Of a stretch of DNA of 40,831 nucleotides, positions 16,764-25,728 are shown piece after piece (within the stretch, counting starts at the first letter, position 1; each line of letters begins with the position of its first letter). The stretch lies in the NCBI GenBank assembly GCA_031263585.1, contig JAISFN010000082.1:1-40831 (forward strand), given 5' to 3'. Made by a program: the position numbers and the translations under genes. Under the pieces are notes generated by a model. It saw nothing but the letters and a program-made list of their open reading frames with translations. It had not been told where the DNA came from and did not search any database. Source of the DNA: Prevotellaceae bacterium (GTDB lineage Bacteria; Bacteroidota; Bacteroidia; Bacteroidales; UBA932).

Positions 16764-17800
16764 GAAGATTACCTATATATTTTCTTATTGATGTTTCCGA
16801 GTCGATGGTGGGTGACCCTATCGAGCAAGTACAAGCCGGGATGGCAGCTATTATCAAGGAATTAAAAACTGACCCATATGCTTTGGAGACAGTATACCTG
16901 TCGATCATTGCCTTTGCAGGCAAGGCTCAAAAAATAACCCCGTTAATGGAGATTATAAACTTCTATCCGCCTAAATTGCCCATAGGCGGAGGAACATCGT
17001 TGGGAAATGCCCTTAATTTTCTGATGAATGACCTTGACGCGTCCATCCAAAAAACCACTTACGAGGAAAAGGGCAATTGGAACCCGATAATCTTCTTATT
17101 TACCGATGGCAACCCTACCGACGATGTGAACAGCGCCTTCGACCGCTGGAATCAAAAGTACCGGAAAGCTGCGAATCTTATTGCTATTTCGTTGGGAAAC
17201 AACACAGATACAAACATTTTAGGGCGCATTACCGATGATATATTATTGCTGAAAAATACTGATGAAGAATCGTTCAGTCGCTTTTTCAAATGGATAACGG
17301 CTTCGATAAAAACCAGCAGTGTTGCTGTAACTGAAAGTAATAACACCGGTTTAAGTCTTGCTCCTGTTACCGAGGGCTTAACAAAAATAGAACCGAACAA
17401 ACAAAGCCCAGCCAAAATTGACGAAAACTTTGCGGTCATTCTAGCCAAATGCCAAACCACCAAGCGCCTCTACCTTATTAAATACCAGAAATACCTTTCG
17501 GAATCCAACTACGTGGGGATGAAAGTGCTTGGCTACAAACTGGCTGGCGCATACCCTATTGATAACACATACTTTGAGTTGGCTGACGATAAACAAAGCT
17601 CCCAAACCGTGAATACCGACTCTCTTGATGGTTTCCCCAGTTGCCCGTGTTGCGGCAATCAATACGGTTTTAGCCATTGTGCATGCGGTAATATTTTATG
17701 TACCGGGGGCGAAGAAATTACAACATGCCCTTGGTGTGGCAGTCAGGCTAAATTCGGGTTCAGCGATGGCAGTGCTAACATAACGCGTACAAGAGGATAA
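16760..17800 (+). CDS. terY: TerY-type vWA protein 3 with C-terminal zinc ribbon
   Basis: A 346-residue protein. Residues 1-200 are a vWA domain with a changed metal site: DVSESM replaces DTSGSM, while the GGGTSLGNAL and LFTDGNPTDD loops are kept. A helical linker (KTTKRLYLIKYQKYLSES) follows, then a Cys-rich end (about 292-330) with CPCCGNQYGF, CACGNILC and CPWCG, the TerY-C type zinc ribbon. It starts inside the stop of the membrane protein gene and is 4 bp from the PP2C gene, so it likely links the membrane unit with the phospho-signalling pair. Confidence 0.92.
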   Translation: MRRLPIYFLIDVSESMVGDPIEQVQAGMAAIIKELKTDPYALETVYLSIIAFAGKAQKITPLMEIINFYPPKLPIGGGTSLGNALNFLMNDLDASIQKTTYEEKGNWNPIIFLFTDGNPTDDVNSAFDRWNQKYRKAANLIAISLGNNTDTNILGRITDDILLLKNTDEESFSRFFKWITASIKTSSVAVTESNNTGLSLAPVTEGLTKIEPNKQSPAKIDENFAVILAKCQTTKRLYLIKYQKYLSESNYVGMKVLGYKLAGAYPIDNTYFELADDKQSSQTVNTDSLDGFPSCPCCGNQYGFSHCACGNILCTGGEEITTCPWCGSQAKFGFSDGSANITRTRG

Positions 17801-17804
17801 TTTC

Positions 17805-19490
17805 ATGAAAATCATAGACTTTCTTAATACCATAATTGCCGATGCAAACGAAAATGAAATAAACGATTTTCTTTCGGTGAAAGAGGCCAGTATCATTGCC
17901 GAAATCCATAAGTTATGGAACGAGTATAAACAAAACCCCGTGTCCGGTACAGCAGAAAATCAAGGTGATATCCTGGTTAGAAAAGGTGAAAAAGAAGCTC
18001 TTGCCGGAAACATTGATACCGGCAGGGAGGTAAATAATACCGGATCGGACAAAGATAACATTGAAAAACAGCTTGGTACTGACGATTTGAAAGAGCCTGT
18101 AAATATCAATGAAGCAGAGGATATTCCTCTGGATATTAAAATAAATGATGCATCAACCATTATTATAGATATGGGAATAATTCAGGGAGGAGTCAAACAA
18201 GAGTACAACCAAAAAACCCGCGAAGCTGCAATTAATAAAGCTTTTAACAAACAAATACAAAGTATTCATATCAGTTTGCCGAATGCCAAAGTAAACCAGG
18301 AATATAATGTTGAATTCGATTTTGAAAAATTAGGTATACCCGAAATCGGAGAAATTGAGTTTGAGGGCTTAGGCGAAATCGGGCTGGAATATGCAGCAGA
18401 GGAAAAACGCATAAAAGGAATGCCGACAACTGCCGGCGACCATAAAATAAAACTATTAATAAAACGCAAAAACTGGGAAAACGGAAAACGTATTTTTGAG
18501 TGTAACATTATCCTGATAATCAATCCAGATCCTCGATTGTTGTGGAATAGTATCCCTACACTTACAAGCATATCGTATTATAAGCCCGACAGTGCCGAAC
18601 AATTTTTAGAAGCAGGCTTGAACAAAGTAAAATTTGGTAAAAAATGCATTGTAGCAGCAAGCCAGCGCGGGCGCTCGCATGCCCACGAAGGAAAGCCGCG
18701 CGATGACGATTTTGCCATGTTTTTTGACGAGCAAACAGGCTGGTATATTATGACGGTTGCCGATGGTGCAGGCTCCGCACAATTTTCGAGAAGAGGCTCC
18801 CAAATTGCCTGCGAAACGGTTATAGAGGTATGCAGGGTGCAGCTTACCGCTCAAGACAAAGATTTTGACAAACATATCGAAAATTTTTACAAGGAAAAAG
18901 AACCGAAAATTACCGAAAAACGCAAAATGGTAGGCGATAGCCTTTATACAATTATTGGAGCTGCTGCATTTAAAGCCTATAAGAATATTGAAAAAGAAGC
19001 AGCCGGAAATAACAACCCGATAAAAGATTATTCAACTACCTTAATCATATCTATTTGTAAAAAATTCAAATTTGGTTGGTTTGTGGGTGCCTTTTGGGTT
19101 GGCGATGGAGGTATCGGGATTTATGACCATAAAATTCAATTTCTGAAAGTTTTAGGAGAATCGGACGGTGGCGAATATGCCGGGCAGACTCGTTTTTTAA
19201 CAATGCCCGAGGTAATGCAGCCTAACGAAATTTATCGTCGCTTACGTTTCGATATTGTAAAAGAAGACTTTACATCCGTAATACTTATGACAGACGGAAT
19301 TACCGACCCTAAGTTTGATACGGATGCCAATTTAAATAAAATTGAGAAGTGGAACGATTTATGGGCAGACTTGTCGTCCGAAGTAAATTTTGATGCGCGC
19401 AATGACGAAACGGCTGGACAATTACTTAAATGGCTGGATTTTTGGTCGCCCGGAAATCACGATGACAGAACCATTGCGATTCTTTATTAA
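17805..19490 (+). CDS. PP2C-type protein phosphatase with N-terminal Ig-like region (TerY-P triad)
   Basis: Removes phosphate from Ser/Thr residues, presumably on targets of the kinase encoded next. The 561 residues run as follows: a helical/acidic start (1-150), an Ig-like beta region (about 150-245; ISLPNAKVNQEYNVEFDFEKLG and GMPTTAGDHKIKLLIK, similar to putative-Ig domains), then PP2C from about 270. Metal-binding motifs are GKPRDDDFAMF, VADGAGSAQFSRRG, WVGDGGIGIYD, LMTDGITDP and HDDRTIAIL, all with their Asp residues intact. Lies 4 bp after the zinc-ribbon vWA gene and 43 bp before the kinase. Confidence 0.92.
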   Translation: MKIIDFLNTIIADANENEINDFLSVKEASIIAEIHKLWNEYKQNPVSGTAENQGDILVRKGEKEALAGNIDTGREVNNTGSDKDNIEKQLGTDDLKEPVNINEAEDIPLDIKINDASTIIIDMGIIQGGVKQEYNQKTREAAINKAFNKQIQSIHISLPNAKVNQEYNVEFDFEKLGIPEIGEIEFEGLGEIGLEYAAEEKRIKGMPTTAGDHKIKLLIKRKNWENGKRIFECNIILIINPDPRLLWNSIPTLTSISYYKPDSAEQFLEAGLNKVKFGKKCIVAASQRGRSHAHEGKPRDDDFAMFFDEQTGWYIMTVADGAGSAQFSRRGSQIACETVIEVCRVQLTAQDKDFDKHIENFYKEKEPKITEKRKMVGDSLYTIIGAAAFKAYKNIEKEAAGNNNPIKDYSTTLIISICKKFKFGWFVGAFWVGDGGIGIYDHKIQFLKVLGESDGGEYAGQTRFLTMPEVMQPNEIYRRLRFDIVKEDFTSVILMTDGITDPKFDTDANLNKIEKWNDLWADLSSEVNFDARNDETAGQLLKWLDFWSPGNHDDRTIAILY

Positions 19491-19533
19491 TTGAAGATTG
19501 AAGGTTGAAAATTAATGAATATTCAATGCCTAT

Positions 19534-21030
19534 ATGGCTAAAACAATTAAACTGACAGCAACCGATGGATCTGCGGTTGAATTTGTCGATGAAGTTATTG
19601 GGGCGGGAGGGATGAAAGATGTATATTTCAGTCTCGATAAATCGTATGTTGTTGCATTTTTCCGCGACAAGCAGGACTTTAATGCCAAAGACCGGTTGCA
19701 GAATATAACAGGCGTGTACCGCGAGCGCATTTTTAACGCCGTAGGCGGCGATTACTGGAAAGATTTATTTTGCTGGCCTACTAAAATAGTGGAATATAAC
19801 GGAAAGCTCGGTTTGGTATGCCCTACGTATCAAAAGCAATTCTTTTTTTCGGTAGGCTCTGTTAACAACGATTTTTTAGGCATAAAAGGAAAAGAAAAAG
19901 AGGGCAAATGGTTTGCATCAGCTAAAAACCAGAACAAATTTCTGGCTCCTGAAGAAAAAGGCGACTGGTTTAAATACTTCCAAATTTGTATTCGTATCAG
20001 CCGGGCCGTAAAGCGTATGCATGCAGCAGGTCTGGCTCACTCCGACCTGTCGTACAAAAATGTTTTAGTCGACCCCAGTACAGGCAGGGCATCTATTATT
20101 GATATCGACGGGTTGGTGGTTCCCGGCAAATTTCCGCCCGATGTGCTGGGAACGCCTGATTTTATCGCTCCTGAGGTAATAGGCACCAAGCATCTTAAAA
20201 TTGACGATCCCGGACGTAAATTGCCCAGCATCGCCACCGATAGGCATGCCCTGGCGGTAATGATATACATGTACCTGCTTTACAGGCATCCGCTACGGGG
20301 AGGGAAAGTCAACGACCTGGATTCGGCTAAGGATGAGGAATTGTCGATGGGTACTAAAGCCTTGTTTATCGAACATCCGATGGACAAATCGAACCGTGTA
20401 AAAGTAAAGCAGTTGCAACCCAGTCAACTACCTCAAAGCGATCCTGATAAATTACCCTATACCATATGCGGACCCTATTTAAAAGAATTATTTAACAGGG
20501 CTTTTATCGACGGCTTGCACAATTCAGCACTACGCCCCACCGCCGATGAATGGGAACAAGCCTTACTAAAATCGGTTGATTTAATGCAGCCCTGTCAAAA
20601 TAAAAACTGTAATAGCAAATGGTTTGTATTCGACAATTCGACCAAGCCCAAATGTCCGTTTTGCGGAACTGAGTATAAAGGGCAACTACCTGTATTAAAC
20701 CTGTACTACTCGCCTAAACTGGGAGTTTTTAAGCCTGAAAATTACAGGCTGATGGTTTACGACAAACAACTGTTATACATGTGGCATGTAAATCGGTTTG
20801 TAAATGCAAACGAACGTTCAACAGCCGAACAACGGATTCCGGCGGGCGATTTCCATTTCCACAATGGTAAATGGATTTTAATAAACCGTAGGTTACTAAA
20901 TCTGTATGATAAAGATAACGATAAAAAAATAGAAGTGGGTGATTTTGTAGAACTAAGCGAGGGGAAAAAGATACTTCTTTCAACTGAGGACGGAGGTAGG
21001 CTTATTATTGTACAATTAGTAAACAGTTAA
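19534..21030 (+). CDS. Divergent Ser/Thr protein kinase with zinc ribbon (TerY-P triad)
   Basis: Likely phosphorylates Ter components, opposed by the adjacent PP2C. In 498 residues: glycine loop GAGGMKDVYFS (near 26-36), a strand YVVAFFRDKQD with no lysine at the usual VAIK place, the catalytic loop AHSDLSYKNVLV (about 167-178; Asp kept, HSD for HRD), DIDGL in place of DFG (near 190), and GTPDFIAPEVIG as the APE motif. A zinc ribbon (CQNKNCNSKWFV...CPFCG, about 354-378) and a beta-rich C-terminal region (HFHNGKWILINRRLLNLYD ... LIIVQLV), perhaps FHA-like, follow. Last member of the kinase-phosphatase pair. Confidence 0.9.
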   Translation: MAKTIKLTATDGSAVEFVDEVIGAGGMKDVYFSLDKSYVVAFFRDKQDFNAKDRLQNITGVYRERIFNAVGGDYWKDLFCWPTKIVEYNGKLGLVCPTYQKQFFFSVGSVNNDFLGIKGKEKEGKWFASAKNQNKFLAPEEKGDWFKYFQICIRISRAVKRMHAAGLAHSDLSYKNVLVDPSTGRASIIDIDGLVVPGKFPPDVLGTPDFIAPEVIGTKHLKIDDPGRKLPSIATDRHALAVMIYMYLLYRHPLRGGKVNDLDSAKDEELSMGTKALFIEHPMDKSNRVKVKQLQPSQLPQSDPDKLPYTICGPYLKELFNRAFIDGLHNSALRPTADEWEQALLKSVDLMQPCQNKNCNSKWFVFDNSTKPKCPFCGTEYKGQLPVLNLYYSPKLGVFKPENYRLMVYDKQLLYMWHVNRFVNANERSTAEQRIPAGDFHFHNGKWILINRRLLNLYDKDNDKKIEVGDFVELSEGKKILLSTEDGGRLIIVQLVNS

Positions 21031-21177
21031 GTATTTGAAGATTTTATGTTGTTGATTTTATATTTTATAATATGATGATATAATGTATTTTATGATTTAT
21101 AAAACATAGCAGTAAATTCTTTCGACTATTTAACAGAGTTTATATGGATTAAAGATGTAAAGACAGAAAAACAAAAC

Positions 21178-21215
21178 GCCTCTCTGCCACTTTCCTAAGG
21201 GAAGGTCGAGAAGGC
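21178..21215. repeat. GC-richer imperfect palindrome after the kinase gene
   Basis: GCCTCTCTGCCACTTTCC, TAA and GGGAAGGTCGAGAAGGC can fold back on themselves with mismatches. It lacks a following run of T, so a terminator is doubtful. It is the only GC-richer patch in the 266 bp gap and may be a remnant of a dispersed repeat. Confidence 0.25.
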
Positions 21216-21296
21216 TGTTCTTTAAATTCTTGTTCAACGATAAATAGTAATAAATTAACGCGTTACTATTAACGCATAACTATAAAAACAAAAAAT

Positions 21297-21668
21297 ATGA
21301 GTAAATTAGACGAATTAAAAAAATCAATTTTAGCTAATGGTGTTATTGATAAAGACGAAATTGCCGAACTTCGCAAAGTTTTATTTGCCGACGGCATTAT
21401 TGATAAAGAAGAGGCCGAATTTGTATTTGAATTGAACGATGCGGTATCGGGTAAAAATAACGATGCCAGCTGGCAAACTTTGTTTGTTGATGCAATATCA
21501 AGCTATTTACTGGAAGATGAAATTTCTCCGGGCGAAATTGATGACGAAGAAGCAAATTGGCTATTGGCCAAAATACAAGGCGATGGTAATTTAGATGCTA
21601 CTGAAAAGGCTTTGTTAGCCAACTTAAAAGCCAAAGCAAAAAATTTTCCTGCCATGCTCAACTTGTAA
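21297..21668 (+). CDS. TerB-like protein
   Basis: A 123-residue soluble acidic protein with repeated DGxIDxxE-type turns: NGVIDKDEIAEL, DGIIDKEEAEFVFEL and GDGNLDATEKALL. This matches the all-helical TerB family, whose conserved acidic residues are thought to bind metal and which act as cytoplasmic partners of membrane Ter proteins. It lies 266 bp after the kinase on the same strand and 129 bp before the Ca2+ ATPase. The assignment is by pattern only; a distant EF-hand-like relationship cannot be excluded. Confidence 0.7.
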   Translation: MSKLDELKKSILANGVIDKDEIAELRKVLFADGIIDKEEAEFVFELNDAVSGKNNDASWQTLFVDAISSYLLEDEISPGEIDDEEANWLLAKIQGDGNLDATEKALLANLKAKAKNFPAMLNL

Positions 21669-21688
21669 TTTGGTCAGTAGTGGTTGAA

Positions 21689-21735
21689 AGTTGAAAATAG
21701 GAAGTTTATTGTATATAATCTTTTTATTTTCAACT
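21689..21735. repeat. 11-bp perfect inverted repeat between terB-like and Ca2+ ATPase genes
   Basis: AGTTGAAAATA (21689-21699) and TATTTTCAACT (21725-21735) are perfect inverted copies with a 25-base loop. Similar GGTTGAAAATT words occur just after the PP2C stop (19495-19517), so this looks like a dispersed intergenic motif. Confidence 0.4.
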
Positions 21736-21797
21736 CTTAATATCAAGTAAATAATCATTATTTTGATTTTCGCATTTATACAAAACATCTTTATAAA

Positions 21798-24725
21798 ATG
21801 GAACAAAAACGACATTATACCGGACTTACTAATGAGCAGGTTTTGGAAAGTAGGAAAAAACATGGAGCCAATATTCTTACTCCTCCCAAGCGGGATCCGC
21901 TATGGAAACTTTTTTTAGAAAAGTTTGAAGACCCTATCATCCGTATATTATTAATTGCAGCTTTCCTTTCGCTGGGTATTGCCATTGTACACCATATAAA
22001 TACAGGTGCAGCCGAGTATGCCGAAACCATCGGTATTTTCTGTGCAATTTTACTTGCCACAGGCGTAGCTTTCTGGTTCGAAATGGATGCCAACAAAAAA
22101 TTCGACATTCTGAACTTGGTGAATGACGATACTATGGTGAAGGTAATCCGTAACAGTAATGTTTGCGAAATTCCGAAAAAAGATGTTGTTGTCGGCGACA
22201 TTGTTTTACTCGAAACCGGAGAAGAAGTTCCAGCTGATGGGGAATTACTTGAAGCCATATCCTTGCAGTTAGACGAATCGACGTTAACTGGGGAGCCAAG
22301 TATCAGTAAAACCACCAATCTGGAATATTTTAACAAAGACGCGACGTACCCCTCGAACTGGGTAATGCGCGGAACAAATGTAATGGATGGGCACGGTGCA
22401 TACGAGGTTAAATTTGTAGGCGATGCTACCGAATATGGTAAAGTTGCCGAAAAATCAACCGAAATGACCGGCGAAGAAACACCTCTGAACCAACAGTTGA
22501 ATGTACTGGCCAAATTTATCGGGGTAGTCGGCTTTTTATTGGCTGCGTTAACTTTCAGCGTATTATTCATACGGGATATTTTCCTCGGCGAAGTGTCTTA
22601 TTCTTTAGGTAAGCTGGGATTAATGGGTGCGGTTATTATAGGCGCCATGCTTGCTCTTATCAAAGTTTGGCTGCCCATTATTTACGATGCATTCGAATTA
22701 CTTAGCAAAAAAAAGAAAGTACCTAAAAGCGTAAGCGAAGGTACATGGTTTAAATGGATTGCCACTGGGGTATTTATTTTTATTTTAATTGCTGCATCGG
22801 GTTTTATTTTCGGTGTAAATCCGCTCGATACAAATTCATGGATATCGATTGATGTCGCCGCCCGTGTATTGCGGTATTTTATGGTAGCTGTTACATTAGT
22901 TGTAGTAGCTGTACCTGAGGGATTACCAATGAGTGTGACCTTGAGCCTGGCGTTGAGCATGCGCCGTATGTTACAAACAAATAACCTTGTGCGCAAAATG
23001 CACGCTTGCGAAACAATGGGCGCTACTACAGTTATTTGTACCGATAAGACAGGTACATTAACCCAAAACCAAATGCAGGTTTACGAAACCCAATTTTACG
23101 GATTGGATAACCAGAAACTTACGGATAACGATATCAGCAATCTGATAAAAGAAAATATATCGGCTAATTCTACGGCTTTTCTGGATTATTCCGACCCTGA
23201 AAAAGTAAAGGCGTTGGGAAATCCTACCGAAGCGGCATTGCTACTTTGGTTAAATGCCAATAAAATAAATTATTTGGAAATACGAGAGCAAGCAAATATT
23301 GTAGAGCAACTTACATTTTCGACTGAACGAAAATACATGGCCACTTTGATTGATTCGCCCTTATTGAAAAAACGGGTACTTTATGTAAAAGGCGCACCCG
23401 AAATTGTATTGTCGAAATGTAAAAATGTATTGGCCAAATCAAATGTGCCGGTATCCGAATATCAGAAAGCTATTGAGAACCAGTTGTTGCAATATCAAAA
23501 CCAAGCGATGCGTATGCTGGGTTTTGCCTTTAAATTTGTTGACAAGGATAATAAACTAGCTGTTCGTGAACTGGTTGAAGAAGGGTTAACGTTTGTAGGT
23601 ATTACAGCGATTTCGGACCCTGTACGGGTAGAAGTCCCTCAAGCTGTTTACAAATGCTTGAATGCCGGTATCGATGTGAAAATAGTTACAGGCGATACTC
23701 CCGGAACAGCCAAAGAAGTTGCCCGCCAAATCGGAATATGGAATGAAAACGACAACTTGCGCAACATATTGACGGGGACTGAATTTGAAGTAATGTCAGA
23801 CGAAGAAGCTTTAAAACGTGTTGATTCTCTGAAAATAATGTGTCGCGCACGGCCTACCGACAAGCAACGGCTTGTACAATTATTACAACAGCACGGAGCA
23901 ATTGTTGCCGTTACTGGAGATGGAACTAACGACGCCCCTGCATTAAATTACGCGCATGTGGGCTTATCAATGGGTTCGGGAACTTCGGTCGCTAAAGAGG
24001 CCAGCGATATTACTTTACTCGATGACTCATTCGGCAGCATAAGTACTGCAATTATGTGGGGACGGTCGCTTTATCAAAATATACAGCGTTTTATTTTATT
24101 CCAGTTAACAATTAACGTGGCTGCTTTAATTATTGTATTTTTAGGTTCGGTTTTCGGGTACGAGTTGCCATTAACCATAACCCAAATGCTTTGGGTTAAC
24201 CTTATTATGGATACATTTGCAGCAGGGGCGCTGGCATCGTTACCACCCGACCCCAATGTTATGAATAAAAAACCGCGCAGAAATAGCGATTTTATTATTA
24301 CTCCGGCTATGCGTTTCAACATCTTATTCGTAGGGCTTACCTTCGTTGTTCTATTGATGGGAATGTTGTTCTTGTTTACGCGCCCCGATTTCCTTGCATG
24401 TTTCTTCTCATATATTCCAGAACCTGAAAGATTTGCCTATTCGCGATCCTACTTCTTTACGGTATTTGTATTATTGCAATTCTGGAATATGTTTAATGCA
24501 AAAGCTTTTTTAACAGGCAAATCGGCCTTTGTAGGCATGAACAAAAGCATAGGCTTTATTATTGTTGCTTTGGTTATCTTAATCGGCCAGTTTTTAATTG
24601 TAGAGTTTGGCGGCGATGTATTCCGTACAGTACCGCATATAGGCAGAGACTGGCTGATAATAATCGGGGCAAGCTCGCTTGTATTATGGATTGGTGAAAT
24701 TGCCCGGCTTATCAGGAGAAAGTAA
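21798..24725 (+). CDS. P-type ATPase, Ca2+-translocating (PMCA/SERCA-like)
   Basis: An integral membrane pump of 975 residues that exports a cation, most likely Ca2+, at the cost of ATP. In order: N-terminal cation ATPase region (GLTNEQVLESRKKHGANIL), the actuator motif LDESTLTGEP, membrane helices including VAVPEGLPMSVTLSLALSM (the PEGL signature of Ca2+ pumps), the phosphorylation site VICTDKTGTLT near residue 415, KGAPEIVLSKC, the hinge VTGDGTNDAPALNYAHVGLSMG, and six C-terminal helices with TITQMLWVNLIMDTFAA. Its position right after the Ter genes and before a strong terminator suggests it belongs to the same transcriptional block and sets the Ca2+ level that TerD proteins would sense. 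Confidence 0.93.
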   Translation: MEQKRHYTGLTNEQVLESRKKHGANILTPPKRDPLWKLFLEKFEDPIIRILLIAAFLSLGIAIVHHINTGAAEYAETIGIFCAILLATGVAFWFEMDANKKFDILNLVNDDTMVKVIRNSNVCEIPKKDVVVGDIVLLETGEEVPADGELLEAISLQLDESTLTGEPSISKTTNLEYFNKDATYPSNWVMRGTNVMDGHGAYEVKFVGDATEYGKVAEKSTEMTGEETPLNQQLNVLAKFIGVVGFLLAALTFSVLFIRDIFLGEVSYSLGKLGLMGAVIIGAMLALIKVWLPIIYDAFELLSKKKKVPKSVSEGTWFKWIATGVFIFILIAASGFIFGVNPLDTNSWISIDVAARVLRYFMVAVTLVVVAVPEGLPMSVTLSLALSMRRMLQTNNLVRKMHACETMGATTVICTDKTGTLTQNQMQVYETQFYGLDNQKLTDNDISNLIKENISANSTAFLDYSDPEKVKALGNPTEAALLLWLNANKINYLEIREQANIVEQLTFSTERKYMATLIDSPLLKKRVLYVKGAPEIVLSKCKNVLAKSNVPVSEYQKAIENQLLQYQNQAMRMLGFAFKFVDKDNKLAVRELVEEGLTFVGITAISDPVRVEVPQAVYKCLNAGIDVKIVTGDTPGTAKEVARQIGIWNENDNLRNILTGTEFEVMSDEEALKRVDSLKIMCRARPTDKQRLVQLLQQHGAIVAVTGDGTNDAPALNYAHVGLSMGSGTSVAKEASDITLLDDSFGSISTAIMWGRSLYQNIQRFILFQLTINVAALIIVFLGSVFGYELPLTITQMLWVNLIMDTFAAGALASLPPDPNVMNKKPRRNSDFIITPAMRFNILFVGLTFVVLLMGMLFLFTRPDFLACFFSYIPEPERFAYSRSYFFTVFVLLQFWNMFNAKAFLTGKSAFVGMNKSIGFIIVALVILIGQFLIVEFGGDVFRTVPHIGRDWLIIIGASSLVLWIGEIARLIRRK

Positions 24726-24750
24726 TCTCATTATATTTTGATAGAAAAGC

Positions 24751-24786
24751 AAAGGAACAGTATATGCGCTGTTCCTTTTTGTTTTT
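24751..24786 (+). terminator. Rho-independent terminator after the Ter/Ca2+ ATPase block
   Basis: AAAGGAACAG (24751-24760) and CTGTTCCTTT (24769-24778) form a perfect 10-bp stem with an 8-base loop, followed by a T-rich tail. It lies 26 bp after the ATPase stop and could also act on the convergent gene at 24844. Confidence 0.8.
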
Positions 24787-24843
24787 CAAGGTGGTAACGA
24801 TTCGAAAAATAGTCTACGTTTACCTTTCCTATCTGTTATTTTG

Positions 24844-25728
24844 TTATTTTGTTGTTTCACTCCCAAGTTGTTTGCCTAATTTTTCATATTCGATATCGTC
24901 AGGCTCCCAAAGTTCCAATTTATTCCCCTCAATGTCAACAATATGAATAAATTTGCCGTATTCATAAGCTTCAATGGAGTCTAAAATGCTTACGCCATTT
25001 TTTCTTAATTCTTCAACAAGGGTTTCAATGTTTTCGACCCTGTAATTTATCATAAAATCTTTGATGGAAGGTTCGAAGTATTTTGTTTTTTCGGTGAATG
25101 GAGTCCATTGTGTAAAGCCTTTTTTGGAAACATCGGAACCCTGGTGCCATTCGAAAACCGCACCATATTCATTGGTGTTTATACCGAGATATGTTCGATA
25201 CCATTCTTTCATTTTTTGAGGGTCTTTGCATTTGAAAAAAATCCCCCCAATACTGGTTACCTTTTTCGTTTTTTGTATTGTGTCTTTTTGTTCGCTGGAG
25301 TGTTTTATCATTTTATAATACATATTTTTATCTCCACCGGATAATTGAACCGATATTTCGGTATTCGATAATTTTTCATAAACAATCCGTTGAGGAAAAT
25401 CGTGCCGGAGATTTTCGAAAATCCAAAGGCTATTGTCTGTTATTTGCATAAAATCAATAGCTTGGCCTTGATTATGCCCCGGAACGGTTGCCGTATAAAC
25501 TACCTCTTTATCAATTACAGCGATATTTAGATATTCGATGAAAACTATATTGCCATTTTTGGTGGTGTAGGAAATACCTTTCATGTGTTTCTGTGAAAGG
25601 ATGTCCCAATGTTCATAAATGTTCTCATTTTCCATTTTCCAAGTTCCCTGTAAAAAGGCAGGTATGGTTTGGGCTTCTAACTGGTCGAATGCAAAAGCAG
25701 CCAGTGTTGTAATAAATATTTTTTTCAT
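24844..25728 (-). CDS. Secreted DUF6265 - VOC (glyoxalase-like) fusion protein
   Basis: A 294-residue protein with a possible N-terminal signal (MKKIFITTLAAFAF...EAQ). Residues about 22-145 match the lipocalin-like DUF6265 pattern: FLQGTWKMENENIYEHWDI, VFIEYLNIAV, VYTATVPGHNQGQAIDF and RHDFPQRIVYE. After a short linker, residues 158-285 form a VOC/glyoxalase-like fold: GGIFFKCKDPQKMKEWYRTYLGI, AVFEWHQG, MINYRVENIETLVEELRKNGV and HIVDIEGNKLELWEPD with its metal-ligand Glu. The two domains are usually separate proteins. No substrate can be inferred. Convergent with the Ca2+ ATPase. Confidence 0.75.
   Translation of the reverse strand: MKKIFITTLAAFAFDQLEAQTIPAFLQGTWKMENENIYEHWDILSQKHMKGISYTTKNGNIVFIEYLNIAVIDKEVVYTATVPGHNQGQAIDFMQITDNSLWIFENLRHDFPQRIVYEKLSNTEISVQLSGGDKNMYYKMIKHSSEQKDTIQKTKKVTSIGGIFFKCKDPQKMKEWYRTYLGINTNEYGAVFEWHQGSDVSKKGFTQWTPFTEKTKYFEPSIKDFMINYRVENIETLVEELRKNGVSILDSIEAYEYGKFIHIVDIEGNKLELWEPDDIEYEKLGKQLGSETTK

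Noticed and set aside
21815-22570. 251-residue open frame antisense to the Ca2+ ATPase
   Set aside because: It is the shadow of a strongly conserved gene; its composition (Ser/Thr-rich, no domain) follows from the ATPase codons and no promoter is present.
10435-24725. Calling the block a tellurite-resistance operon
   Set aside because: Ter proteins are best seen as a wider stress/phage-response system. No TerC-type membrane protein was found, so tellurite resistance cannot be claimed.
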